Assembly (NCBI GenBank): GCA_958496175.1
Contig: OY292276.1
Location: 34,368,449-34,432,448 of the forward strand
DNA length: 64,000 bases
Direction: 5' to 3'
From: Sisyra terminalis
Taxonomy: Eukaryota > Arthropoda > Insecta > Neuroptera > Sisyridae
Numbering within the stretch: position 1 is the stretch's first letter; each line of letters begins with the position of its first letter. Positions 1 to 11,549 of this stretch are shown piece after piece. Under the pieces are notes generated by a model. That model did not search any database. It had not been told where the DNA came from and was given only the letters and a program-made list of their open reading frames with translations. The position numbers and the translations under genes were made by a program.

Positions 1-237
1 AAAAAATGATCAACTGAGAGTTGAACTTGTGCATGAAGAATTTCATACTTCTATTGAAATTTATTTAGTCGAAATAAATTATAAATTTCAAAGCCTATTG
101 AGAGGTAACTGCCCCTCTGTTTACGTTACGGACGTTGGGGGATATGAGAGCCGAGATCGGTGAAATACCTTGGACTTAACTTCGATAAAAGGCTTACTTG
201 GCGAACTCATATAGCTAAAAAGAGAATTTAAACAATG
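1..237 (+). mobile_element. Jockey/R1-type LINE reverse-transcriptase fragment
   Basis: Bases 163-228 read without a stop as a peptide with the signature KYLGL, then D.RLTW..HI..K, which is the conserved C-terminal palm/thumb motif of Jockey/R1-like non-LTR retrotransposon reverse transcriptases. No long frame surrounds it, so it is a decayed fragment. It stops exactly where the inverted-repeat element at 238 begins, which suggests that element inserted into it. I cannot find the continuation of the reading frame after 1590. Confidence 0.6.
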
Positions 238-1590
238 CACCCTATACCGATCAGCCAACAAAATTTTAAAGATTGAATTTTCCAAAAGTTTTTTTGCCAA
301 TCGATGGGAAATCGTTCGTAGAGGTTTGTGAAAGAAATATTTCGTTTGTGACAAAATAGTTTAGTAGTAATTAATTAATTACGAAAAACTAATTAATTAG
401 TCATTGATGTAGTAAAATATTAAGAAAATAGCGTTTTTAATGACACATAATAACAAAAATTAAGGAAAATTTAGAAAACTGTTCCATAAAAAAAAAAATA
501 AAAAAAGAAAAATTAAAGAAAACTTTACAGAAAGTCCTCCCCACCAAAAAAAAAATGGAAAAAACGGTATTTATGAAATTTTTTGTTTTGTTTTTTAATT
601 AATGTTTTGATAATTTATCAGTTTGGAAAAATTGGCCTAATCAAAAAGTGTGAAAAATATTTTCCGAATCTTGAAAAACACACAATGTGTTATTTCACAT
701 ATTTATCTTGTAAAATTTTTTGTGGGAAAAATAGATTATCACAAACGATGAAAATATTTGGGTGGAAAGCGTGTTTAATTAGGTTTCAATTTTTGTTATT
801 TTGGAAAATTTTGTGAAATAAAATTAACAGCCTTTATACAGTTACATTTTCATCGTTCATGAAAATTAAAAAATTAATTTTTCCCACAAAATGTTTTTGA
901 ATATTAACATGTGAAATAAAACATTCAATGTTTTTTAGGGTTCAAAAATTTTTTTTGAGAAAAATTTATACAAATGATAAAAATACCTCTGTGAAAATCT
1001 GTTTATTGTTGTTTTGATTTTTGTCAATTTGGAAAAGTTGCCTGAATCGGAAAGTGAAGAAAATATTTTCCAAATCTTAAAAAACACTCAGTGTGTTATT
1101 TCACATGTTTGCATTCAAAAACTTTTTGTGGAGAAAATTGATTTTCCCAAAGAATGAAAATATTTGGGTGGAAAGCGTGTTTAATTATGTTTCGATTTTT
1201 GTTATTTTATTTGGGAAAATTTTGTGAAAATATATTTTGGGAATAAAATAATTTCATAAATTCCTTTTTTTTCTCCAATTTTTTGGGGAGGATGGAGGTT
1301 CTGTTAAGTTTTCTTTAATTTTTCTTTGTTCATTTTTTTAAACATTGTTTTCTAAATTTTCATTAATTATTGTTATTATATGTAGTTAAACACCCTATTT
1401 TCTTAATATTTTACTATATCAGTGACTAAATAATTAATTTTTCGTAATTAATTAATTACTGCTAAACTATTTTGTCACAAACGAAATGATTTCTTTCACA
1501 AACTTCTACGAACGATTTCCCATCGATCGGTAAAAATTTTTTTTGGAAAATTCAATCTTTAAAATTTTGTTGGCTAATCGGTATAGGGTG
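238..1590. mobile_element. Foldback DNA transposon with ~300-bp inverted arms
   Basis: The first bases, CACCCTATACCGAT, reappear inverted at 1577-1590. The arms match over about 300 bp with few differences: roughly 238-545 against 1285-1590. The interior is also repetitive: a ~200-bp unit with blocks such as GAAAATATTTGGGTGG occurs at about 610-815 and again at 1030-1220 in the same orientation, with a related inverted stretch at 840-1000. There is no transposase frame. No convincing target-site duplication is visible. This is a non-autonomous foldback-type element; the superfamily is not known. Confidence 0.8.
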
Positions 1591-2700
1591 TTACCGAAGA
1601 CATACCCTGGCCTAATTAGTAAACGCTAGGTATAGGTTTTGTATAAAATCTGAAGTACGAGCTATTTTATTTTGGGTCCATATTTTTGATTAGGATTAAC
1701 TTTCCTGTACAAATTTTATTTCTTACGGTTATTGCCATCTTTATTTTGACGAGCTGAATTGTTAAATATTTAATTGAAAGCTCGTTTACTGATATTAAAG
1801 TTTCCATTTTGCGCGGTGTGCTATCTATGTAGGATAATACCGTCTGCTGAATTTGTGGATGATGATTCCATACATAAATATGTTTTCGAAGGGCTATTTT
1901 TCTGTTGTGACCACCTTTTTTTCTACTTTTTTCTTCAGCAACTTCTACAAATTTTCAAAGAGTTTCATATCAAGCCTATTATCCTAAAATAGGGTTATAG
2001 GGATAATTAACAAGGTTTTACCCTTATCCAGAAAATATATTTCTTAAAAATCAATACAACTGTGCATAATGTACAAAGCGTACAAAGTAAACAATATTAA
2101 GTTCAATTTAGTAGAAAATTTACGTTTTGTATACAATCTTAAATACATCTAATAATATAGCCAGGGACTATATGCTGTATAAAGACCTACACATATCGCA
2201 CCCGTTGTAGAATTAAGTTTCAACTCAAAAATTTAACTTATCGAGAAATCGTTAAAAAGGTTTTTGTTCTACACTTTTGACTACCTCCTAATTAAAACAG
2301 ATTGAACATTAGTAACACCTTAGTAAAAATAATAGTAAACAATAGTAAAAATAAGCGGGTTCCTCATTGCAAAATAGTAACAATATTACAGTATTACAGA
2401 CAAGTAACTGATCACATAGCAGTTACGGAGCAATCCAATGATGATAACAGAGGAAGATTGCAAGGCTATCAAAATACGTATCTGGATAATACGGAAAAAA
2501 TGTATTTGTTTGAATTTTTGTTCAAGTTTATGTTTATAGTTTTCTTTTGTCAATTATATTACATAAATAAGATCGCAATGTATTTTATATAATGTATAAA
2601 TAGTTTTTCTACAAGATTTTTTAGAGAACTAGAGCATTAAGTAATTGAATATAAGATATCGTACACTCTCTATTTCTTTTAAAATGTTTAAAATTTCTTT
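1591..2700. other. Stretch without recognisable genes
   Basis: AT-rich sequence. Short open frames at 1774-1992 and 2302-2592 show no domain, no codon bias and no splice context, and I treat them as chance. Confidence 0.5.
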
Positions 2701-3080
2701 TTGTTTCGAATATTCGGAATCATATCAGGGGTAGGCGCAAGAGTGTGGGGAAAAAATCCCAGGAAACGGATAGTTATAGTCCTTGGGATAATATCCACAG
2801 TATTACAAGTAGAGATTTTTGCCATCGTCATATGGTTACAGAAAACCCTTAGAAGAAAATATCGTAATAAAACGATAAGAATCTTCTTAAATACCCAAGC
2901 TGCAATTAAAACGATTGAATTTTATCAGACGAATTCCAAACTGGTTTGAGAATGCAAAAAACTCTTCATACAGCTTGCCACATCCAACAAAGCAACATTT
3001 GCTTTGGTGTAAGGATATTCTGGTACCAAAGGTAAAGAAAAGGCAGATGGAATTGCAAGAGACTCGTATATTTCATTGAG
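2701..3080 (+). mobile_element. LINE RNase H domain remnant (Jockey/R1 type)
   Basis: One frame, interrupted only by stops at 2947 and about 3021, gives the RNase H series of a non-LTR retrotransposon. It contains a G.GARVWG block, then LG..STVLQ.EI.AI, then NTQAAIKTIE (normally DSQAA), and after the stops ALV.GYSGTKGKEKADGIARDS. The last block corresponds to the WVPGHSGI.GNE.AD.LAR motif of the family. The Asp of DSQAA is replaced by Asn and the WVPGH tryptophan by a stop, so it is dead. Confidence 0.75.
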
Positions 3081-4916
3081 TAACACTTAGAAATAAGTAT
3101 TTTGTTTTTATTATTTTCTATTTGACATTATAATGTTAATGGAAAATATCGAGCCCCACATTAAAGATATAATATTTAAAGCAACAATGGGAACCAATTG
3201 ACAAAAAAGTCAATCGTTTTTCGTCTCAAATATTCTACAGTATACGATAGTTATCTGGAAAGTTTCGTATATCGAGTATATAAATGCAACCCTCGATTGC
3301 AATAAATCAATCACTCCTTGTACAACAATCCTAGCGATTCCAAAAAGTGATTTATGAAATGATTTTTTGAACTACGATTAATAAAAATTACACTTTGTGA
3401 ATAATTTTGATAAAAAAGGCTTTAATTTTATAAATAAAGTGTTTTATTTCTTAGAATTAAAGAACCATTGAAGGAAATCTCAATTCAGGCTTGAGGAAAC
3501 GAAATTACAATATTATAAAAATGTCACAATGGCAATACATACAGTTAGAATTAAACAATTGTTTTAACGCTCTTTTAAGTTATATTTACACTGTCTTTTA
3601 ACACCTTGAACCAACTTTGTCGCGAGTTTAAATGTAATTATTTTTTGTGGAACTTTTTTATTATAACAGATATTTTGTAAATATTTTATATTTTAGTTAT
3701 AATATTTTATTAGTGCCACTTTAAACATGGAATTATATATAAACATAGATAAATATTAGAATTTAACAGTGTGGGATAAGAGGTACTAACTAAGGTTGCG
3801 ATGACGTAAAACAAAAATTTGGGAACCTTAATAAATAATATAAGAATATCATTACGAAACCAAAAGGACTTACTGGATTTACTCAACATTACTACCAAGT
3901 TTTTTAAGCGATATTCGATATGTATTTTGGCATTTCTAGTAAGAATTACTCTAAGCAAAGTTCACAAAATTGTTAAATAGAATTGCTTAGGAAAAGCTTT
4001 CATTTTTCACCTTGCCAACTATGAGCCATGCCTTCTCTATTCGTCTTCACCATGTTATAGTAGTGGCATCAAAAAATAAAATCTTGATTTTTAAATCGTA
4101 GTTTTAGATTTAATAGCAGAAAAATCTGTTTTGGGAATTTTTGAATTATCGTTAGCGATTTATAAAAATATTCATTCCAAAATCTATTTTCTTTAAAAAC
4201 TACGAAAGCAAAGTTCAACATTTTGAAAACCGTTATTTATCAATTAGATATCGGTAGAAAAATATTTCTGCGCTCGTCTTTCATTTCACGTCTGCATTTC
4301 TTATCAGTTAGTAATAGTTTTTATCTAACTTAATTGTTGACTCACTTATTTTGATTAAATTTAAAAATGTCTAAGTATTTTTTCAAAGTTTATCAACCGT
4401 AAAAATAAGTCGACACAGACTTGTGTAGGTAATTATTTGACCTTTTAATGAAAATATTTTTTTGAAAAAAAAAACCTTCAATATTTACTGCGCTTGTAAA
4501 CTTTGTGGACATTGTTTTTATAATTTTTAAGATTAGAAATATAAATATCTCCAGGTACAATATTCAAAAGAAAGCTATTTTATTCTTATAAAACAGCTGA
4601 TCCTTTAGTATGCTATAGGTATACGTACATAGTTTTCTTAGATTTAAGAAACATATCTTATCATAATATAGATATTTATAAAGTAATTATCCTTATCTTC
4701 AATTCTTAGAAAGCAAAACTTTAGAATAAATGCCAAAAACTACAAAGGTATTAAAAAGTTTAAGATTTACAACTTTTAAACATAAAAAAAATTAAAACTT
4801 GGCCCCATTAAAGTATAAATACGGCAACATTTTATGAAAATACGATTCTGTGAGGATTCTTATTTATTTTTGAATCAAATTCTATGTGAACTATTTGTTT
4901 TAAGATACGATAATTC
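3081..4916. other. Stretch without recognisable genes
   Basis: AT-rich non-coding sequence. The minus-strand open frame at 3710-3958 has no domain and low-complexity composition. I see nothing else here. Confidence 0.5.
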
Positions 4917-4960
4917 CAGTGATTCCCAAACTTTTGTCGCCTCCTTTAAAGGTGACTTCC
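4917..4960 (+). repeat. Solo hAT-like terminal sequence
   Basis: CAGTGATTCCCAAACTTTT matches the usual start of many hAT-superfamily terminal inverted repeats (CAGTG.TTCCCAAACTTTT). I did not find the inverted partner within the following 2 kb, so this is a truncated end or coincidence. Confidence 0.35.
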
Positions 4961-5156
4961 ATTAACAGTTGTCGGGCTCCCAAAAACTACTAATATCCTT
5001 CACATATTTATTATTGAATTCAATCCTGTAGTTTATCTTTAATTTGTTGTAGTTTCTTCACATCTAAATGAAGGTGTAATCAAACCAAAGCTCTTTTTTA
5101 ATGAATAATTGAATATTAGTAATCAAAATTGAAATTCTTAATTCTTATTTTTTTAA

Positions 5157-5644
5157 ATACAAATTCTCAGAGGAAAAAGATCGAAGTAAGCAGTTAAAAC
5201 TTGATTTTTATTCGCGACGTTTCGACCGCTTTATTGAGCCTTCCTCAGGCGTTCATAAACAATCGCTCTAAGTTTGTCAACAATACAATAATCCTTGTCA
5301 TTATTCATTTTTAGATAGGCTACAGTTAATAAAAGCTATAATGAAAGTTTCCAGAACACATAAAAATTCAATAAAAAATAATTCAAAATTCCTTAAAAAT
5401 GATACGTATTAAACCAAACCGCTCAGCATTGCTGAATTTTATGTATCCTGGAAGTTTTTATAATTATTTTTATTAACTGTATCGTATCTATAAAATGAAT
5501 CATGACAAGGATTATTATTGACAAAGTTAAAGCGATTGTTTATGAACGCCTGAGGAAGGCTCAATAAAGGGGGCCGAAACGTCGCGAATAAAAATGATAT
5601 TTTGACTGCTTATTTCGATCCTAGTCCTCTGAGAATTTGTATTA
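5157..5644. repeat. Palindromic repeat with CTGANGA...GAAAC motif in both arms
   Basis: The left end ATACAAATTCTCAGAGG and the right end CCTCTGAGAATTTGTATT are inverted copies. The arms match over well over 100 bp, including AAGCAGT, CGCGACGTTTCG, GAGCCTTCCTCAGGCGTTC and ACAAGGAT. Reading inward on the strand that carries the motif, each arm has CCTGAGGAAGGCTC, then AATAAAG, a G-rich block and GAAACGTCGCGA. Part of the same sequence recurs at 44510-44886. Confidence 0.85.
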
Positions 5645-6360
5645 AACTGTTATCACCAAGGATCTGAAATTTTACCATAGTTCTTATTTTTTTTTAAATC
5701 TATGTAAATTTTGTTTCCAAAGCAGTGATTGCAAATCATTACTAACATCAATGAATTAAAGATTACATAAATTCAATCGATCATGCAATACGTCATTGCT
5801 ATTACACAAAAGGAATGGTTCGATGAATTTTGAAATTGCAAATTGAATCCAAATATTAAAATATTCAATATTTTTAAAAATTCTGCCTACATAATCGTGT
5901 ATGACGCCTTTGGATAAACATTGATAAATTAATGAAATGAGTGATTTTTTTATGAAATAATAATTGTAATGATTGTATAAGATACTTTTTTTTTCATAAA
6001 AATCGTGTTTTTGTGATGAAGGTATTTTTTTAAGTGACACTTGTATCAATTTTTATATTAAATGCTTGGCGACAAAACTATACTTAAAATATTGGCAATT
6101 TATCTAATATATTCATATTTCATGGAGATTAATTGCTGGTAGTTACCATCTTATCAGCAATAAAGTGCTCCTGTTTAAATATAATAAATTTACTTATATA
6201 GCTCTGAAAATAAAAAAATATTTATTTAAATAAATGATCTGATTCAAAAAAATAAATTTATTTTGACAGTTTAAAGTGCATATTACATTTTTGATTATAT
6301 GATAATTATTATTATGGTAATGATGAATAAAACAAAACCATATTTTAGTTATTGTATATC

Positions 6361-6401
<41 letters not shown>

Positions 6402-6640
6402 TATAGAAAATAAATAATTAAAAACTTAATATGAGTAAAAAAGTATTTACTTATGGCATCACCTCATTAATCTGTATATGAATCTTTCGATAGTAACAAT
6501 AGTATTTAAAATGTATATTTTAATTCTATTTAATCTCTATTTAATTAATATTAATAATTCTATAGTGTAAATAATTTCTACCATTTCTACAAATCTTTCT
6601 AAAATCTCATCATTAAAGTTGAAAATTATAGTTGTAATTA
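5645..6640. other. Non-coding stretch
   Basis: Apart from the TA microsatellite at 6364-6399 I see no structure or coding signal. The minus-strand frame at 5756-6049 is AT-driven. Confidence 0.5.
6364..6399. repeat. (AT)n microsatellite
   Basis: Eighteen uninterrupted AT dinucleotides, flanked by CATATAG-like sequence. Confidence 0.95.
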
Positions 6641-7770
6641 TTGTTGGTGCAACTAGTAAGAAAAACAAAAATGTGGAAAAAGTATCGAATAGTGTACAAG
6701 TTGAAAATGTCCATCCTCACTGTTAAGTCAATAATGAACTATAATGATTATATACACTTCCGTAATAGAACAGAACAGAGAAAACCTTTAAATGGTAGAA
6801 TGATTCCGGGAAGACTTGAAAGAGAGCAAGAACAAACTTCCTATAAAACATTCTTCTGGATAATTTTAATATACCTACAGTTACATAAAGAAAGGAAGTA
6901 TATAAATATCATAGGAACACATACGGCACACAATCGTACTAACAAAAATGGCGAAAGATTGATCAATCTCTGTAAATATTTCAACCAATCATGTCGACCC
7001 AATTTGCAAAAGTACACAGGAAACTGATTACTTGAAAATCACCAAACCATTCTTTGAGTGAACTTTCAGAAAATTGTTAACGTAAAAACAAGAAAAGAAT
7101 ATCCCTGTATATCTAAAAACCACAATTTATCTCGTTCAGAAAACTTCGGAAAATCAAAGCAATCTTCCAGAATATCTTAAAAAATGAAAAATCTCCACTT
7201 TTGCAGAAAACAAATGGATAGAATCTTCACAGAAAATGAAATAAATCATAAAACTAGATCAAAACGGAAATATAAGTGGTGAAATGCAATCTATGACCAA
7301 GTTATGGAAAACAAGATTTTCACCTGGAAAAATTTCAGCAACCACAAATCACTTGTAAATTAAGAGACTTTCAAATCAGTGAAGAAAATCTCAAAAAAAA
7401 ATATTCGAAAAGAAAAACGGAACTATGACAACATCTGCCAACAACTGTCTCAAAGAGATCCAGGAAAAAATCATCAAAAATAACACGGAATTTCTACAGA
7501 ATCTTCAGGGAAATTATGATTGGATATCATCATTAAATCTCTGTTTCAGAAAACCCGACAAATTCCTGGAAATAAAAACGAAGAACTGCAAACTTCTCGA
7601 TCAATATTTCAAAATAAATTACTAAATTATGAAAAACCCACAGCAAAATTGCATTTCAAAACTTCCAAACTTAATCCAGGCAAGAAATGCATCCAAAATC
7701 TTTCAAGAAATCACAGAAATAATTAAAACATTGAAAAAAAACAAAGCACCTGATCCGATCGCATTTGTAG
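6641..7770 (+). mobile_element. Decayed LINE: endonuclease tail to start of reverse transcriptase
   Basis: The frame at 6641-7027 ends with a peptide containing NRTNKNGERLINLCKYFNQS. This corresponds to the N.NGERL..FC...NL segment near the end of the APE-type endonuclease of RTE/CR1-like LINEs. About 700 bp further on, 7722-7770 reads IKTLKKNKAPDPI, the reverse-transcriptase motif (I..LKNNKAPG.D.I) with the Gly lost. The sequence between fits the usual linker (NKNEEL...SIFQNKLLNYE at about 7570-7640), but with several frame changes. The element is truncated right after the KAPD motif, so the catalytic palm is missing. Confidence 0.7.
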
Positions 7771-9413
7771 GGTCTTTTGTTATATATACTTGAATAACTA
7801 AAAAAATAGTTAGGCAGCCATTTTTACAGTTGTGTTGAGTGGATTCCGTAGTCGCAGTTAAAATACATAACTAGAAATATAAATGGGGAAAAAAATATTT
7901 TTATTTACATGTAGTCAGTCAAACGTTATTGTTGGAATTCTTGTTTAAAATAGTTTACTTTTATAAACTATACATAATTAATTATCCTAAAATATATTTT
8001 ATATACCGTTTCAACAGTTTAAACTTCAGTTTAACAAAGTCGACGAAAACACCGAATTGATTTGATGTTATCATTTTTTCCAATTTTTAACTATAAAGGA
8101 TGATAAAAAGGGTTGAAAGGGTTTCTTTTTAAAATTTTCAGAAACAATTTTAATTTGGTATTTGTCCAACTAGATAGAAATTTTATGCTTTTTTAAGTTC
8201 CCTATTTTTAATCCGCTTATTTAGTGATAGTATATAGTTGACTTACAAGTTGGTTTATAGCTAAAATTGTAATTTATATTATTTTTTATTGCAGTGCAGG
8301 ACCTAAAACAACACTTTGTAATTTTTACAATGTCGTATCGTAAATTTTATTTAACAGAAAATAATATTCTAAACAGGACTCAGAACAGTATGCATGTGTT
8401 CGTTGAGAAACCAGAGAGTAGTATAAGCAATAGACACATGGACTTACAAAAAAATTTTCAAAGTAATTGTATTAAGTACAGAAAATTATCGTTATAGTTA
8501 CGATGTTATAACATGAAAATCCAAAAGTCGGTACATACTAATACATTTTAAAATAGAATTTTGTTAAGATTAACATAATGAAAGTCTAGTTCTAGATTAT
8601 TATGTTTCAACATAATTTTTACCGTATAAGATTTATCCAACAGATAAATTGTATCGATCAAATTTCTATCTTAAATCTTAAGGATATGGTTTATTTATCC
8701 GTCTATCCATGAGTGAAAATAATAGCTTTATATGAAAGATATGGGAGGTACATTAATACGTACACATTAGTATGATATGTTAAAATAGTAGTTAAGAAGT
8801 CGTTAAAATTGTGGTTTTAAGGTATGAATAATATTTTTGTTTGAAGAAAAATTGAACTGAGTATGTATTTCTCTACAGTCAATAAAACTAAAAATTAATG
8901 TTGCCGATTTTTTTTTTATTATTTCACGTAGACGAAGTAGCGGGTATTGACCACTGAACCTATATGACGTTAATCATCTTCTAACATTATACACGATCAT
9001 TTATCGTATTAAGACTAATCAATTATCTATTTTAATATAAATAAACAATGGACTAAATCAAGAAGCAATTTTTTTCCTTAGTTTTAATTAATTGGGTTTA
9101 AGATTATTAAAAGCCAGCGGAGATAGAGGGAAAGAGAATTAGAAAAAAATCTTATTGTAAAATTCGCCAGTATTCTTCGTTTTCTTTAAAATCAGAAACG
9201 ATTTATCTCTAGGTAGTAATAATTTATATGCACACTAATTTCAATTGCTTTAAATGGACGAAATAATAAGAATTTAAGTAAAAAGAAATTGTTCAATAAA
9301 TTTTTCTTGATTAATGCACGGTCTGCATATTAGTGCAATTAGTGCGTCTGGTCTGGCGTAAAATAATTGAACTTTTTTTTTGAAAATATTTAATGCTATC
9401 ACAAATCTGGACG
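7771..9413. other. Non-coding stretch upstream of the defensin-like gene
   Basis: No coding exon, repeat pair or RNA gene recognised. The frame at 8294-8497 has no recognisable features. Confidence 0.45.
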
Positions 9414-9420
9414 TATAAAA
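9414..9420 (+). promoter_or_regulatory. Candidate TATA box of the defensin-like gene
   Basis: TATAAAA lies about 200 bp upstream of the ATG at 9613. A start site 25-35 bp downstream would give a leader of about 165 bases. No clear NF-kappaB-type site was found by eye in the 300 bp upstream. This is inferred from position only. Confidence 0.35.
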
Positions 9421-9612
9421 CGTGTACGAGCTGACCTTTCATAAGCAAGTTCAACTTTCTTACGCCTAATCCTGAACTTTCAAATATTGATTATTTTAAG
9501 CGTAGCTCAACATTTTTAATCTGAAGGAGAACAGCATTAAGTTTTAGTCGTTCAAACTATTCATCCTAGTAAACATCATATCCATCTCGGAAGCTCTTAC
9601 CAAAGCAGAACA

Positions 9613-9873
9613 ATGAAGCTTTTCGTTATGTTCGCTGCTGTTTTTTTCGTGATTTTTTTGAATATGTCGTTTTCCAACTGTGCTGCAGGTAAAATACGAT
9701 TTTTCTTCTAATTAAGTAACTTACAGCTTGAAAAAAATTAATAAAAATTTTCAGTTGGAAAAGAGCTTTGTAACACGGCAACAGAGGGGCTTAAGTTATG
9801 TGAAACTTTTTGCAAGGAATCTGGACAAGGAGTTGGCTTTTGCAACAATTTGGTCTGTCAATGCTATGGCTAA
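9613..9873 (+). CDS. Secreted defensin-like (CS-alpha-beta) peptide, two exons
   Basis: Exons 9613-9688 and 9755-9873 are joined across a 66-base intron with GT at 9689 and AG at 9754. The product has 64 residues. Residues 1-25 form a typical signal peptide with a Phe/Val-rich core, probably cleaved after the Ala-Ala at 24-25. The predicted mature part has about 39 residues and six cysteines at 31, 41, 45, 55, 60 and 62. The spacing C-x9-C-x3-C-x9-C-x4-C-x1-C is the CS-alpha-beta pattern of invertebrate defensins, and the G-x-C before Cys55 fits the gamma-core. From family knowledge such peptides are antimicrobial or ion-channel-acting. Which applies here cannot be read from the sequence. The mature part is slightly acidic (three Lys, four Glu, no Arg), unlike most antimicrobial defensins. 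AATAAA signals follow at 9922 and 9978. Confidence is high for a gene and moderate for function. Confidence 0.82.
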
Positions 9874-9921
9874 TTCTTAAGCTTATTAATTGATGAAGCG
9901 ATAAATTATGTTTAAACATAA

Positions 9922-9983
9922 AATAAAATTTTGATTATGTAAAATCTTCTATGTATTTTCTGCAATGTATTATTCTCAATAAA
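9922..9983 (+). terminator. Polyadenylation signals of the defensin-like gene
   Basis: AATAAA occurs at 9922-9927 and 9978-9983, 49 and 105 bases after the stop codon. Confidence 0.6.
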
Positions 9984-10608
9984 ACATATTTAACAAACTT
10001 TTTGTTTAACTTCTTTCTTTCTTTCATATCAAGAAGATCAATTAATCCTTATGCAGCGGAGCAAATTTTTAACATTAAAATAACATATTTATGTAATTCT
10101 TAATGACTTTTAAACAAAGTCAGTCTTGAGATAATTGCTTGTATATTTTTCTTCTAGATCTCATAATATGCATTCAAAAATTAAAAAAAAATAATCCATA
10201 TGTGTACTTCTATCCATATGTTAAGAATATTTGAACATTGTTTATAATAAATTGAATTGCAGTTTTCAAGAAATGGATAAATATAAATAATATTGTACAA
10301 AGTTACCTAATAATTAATTTGAATGTACATGAAATATGATTTTTTTTACTTAACTGTTGTTATTAATGAAGAAAATATTATTTATCGTTTCTTTTTAATG
10401 TTAAATACATAAAATTAACATACAATGTAATAAATTAAAGTTGAGTATAAGTATAATAATTCAAGCCACTAAACAGGATTTTTTATTTTAATGCAACATA
10501 AATTCAAAATGAATACATAATAAATTTCTGTTATTATTATCATCCAAAATATTTTTAAAAATTACAGTTTCAAAATCCGTAATTTACGTAATTTAAAAGC
10601 TTTTGATG
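9984..10608. other. Non-coding stretch
   Basis: AT-rich intergenic sequence with no recognised element. Confidence 0.5.
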
Positions 10609-10829
10609 GTTCATGTCCCTTATAGGGACGTCAATATTTGGCAACGTGCCATTTTCTACTTTGTTTTTCATTTTATTCGTGAATAAATCGACCTAAAGTG
10701 AAAATTTAGCCACAAAAGAGAAAATATTCGATATTAGGATTGATGTAACAGAAAAACGCGAAATTAATTAAAAACAATGTCGAAGATAAAACGTTGCCAG
10801 ATTTTAACGTCACCAAAAGGGACATGAAC
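10609..10829. mobile_element. Palindromic MITE, copy 1
   Basis: The ends GTTCATGTCCCTT and AAGGGACATGAAC are inverted copies. The palindrome extends inward through GGCAACGT and its complement ACGTTGCC almost to the centre, which contains AAAATTTAGCCACAAAAGAG. The same central block is found in the copy at 11325-11549. There is no coding capacity. Confidence 0.85.
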
Positions 10830-11324
10830 TCCTTGGATAATATAATTATAATTTTTTAAAACTTTGTAACATTAACATTTAAATAATTAATATTTTTATT
10901 TTGATGTAGTCATAATATGAAAATATATTTGTCTATGAAAGTTTGATTTGCATTTGCGTAGGAAGCATTTTAAAATTTTTAAAAATAACCTTTAAGTTAA
11001 TTTTGAAGACCATTTTATATTTATTTTGTATTTATTTTAAAATGATATAAACATAGAACCTCCATTTAAAATGTTTGTTTTCGTATTTGCAAAAACTGCA
11101 TTAAAGTCTATTTATTTTTTGTAATTTTCCCTAATTTTATTTTTATTTTTGTAAGTGACGAAAAAAATGCATTTATAAAAAAATGTAAATAAATAAAATT
11201 TGAAAACTTTACGGTTTTATCTCTAAAAGATGGTCAAGTAAGCCAGTCCGGACATTTAATTAAGCTGAAGCACTTCATCCAAATAACCATCTTCAAATTG
11301 ATAGCTTTGGTTAGTAGAAATTGT
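10830..11324. other. Non-coding spacer between two MITEs
   Basis: AT-rich, with no gene or repeat recognised. Confidence 0.45.
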
Positions 11325-11549
11325 AGCTCAAGCCCATTTTAGCACACCCACAATCTGGCAACGTAGCATTTTCGACTTTGTTTTTAGTTTAATTCGCGAT
11401 TAAATTGGTCTATAATGAAAATTTAGCCACAAAAGAGAGAATTATACCATATTAGAATTGAATTAACAAAAATATCGCGAATAGAATAAAAAGTAAAATC
11501 GAAAATGTAACGTTGGCAGATTGTGGGTGTGCTAAAATGGACTTGAACT
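11325..11549. mobile_element. Palindromic MITE, copy 2
   Basis: The ends AGCTCAAGCCCATTTTAGCA and its near-complement TGCTAAAATGGACTTGAACT enclose a palindrome with CACCCACAATCTG, GGCAACGT and the shared centre AAAATTTAGCCACAAAAGAG. Outer sequences differ from copy 1 while the inner arms agree, so the two are diverged members of one family. Confidence 0.85.
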
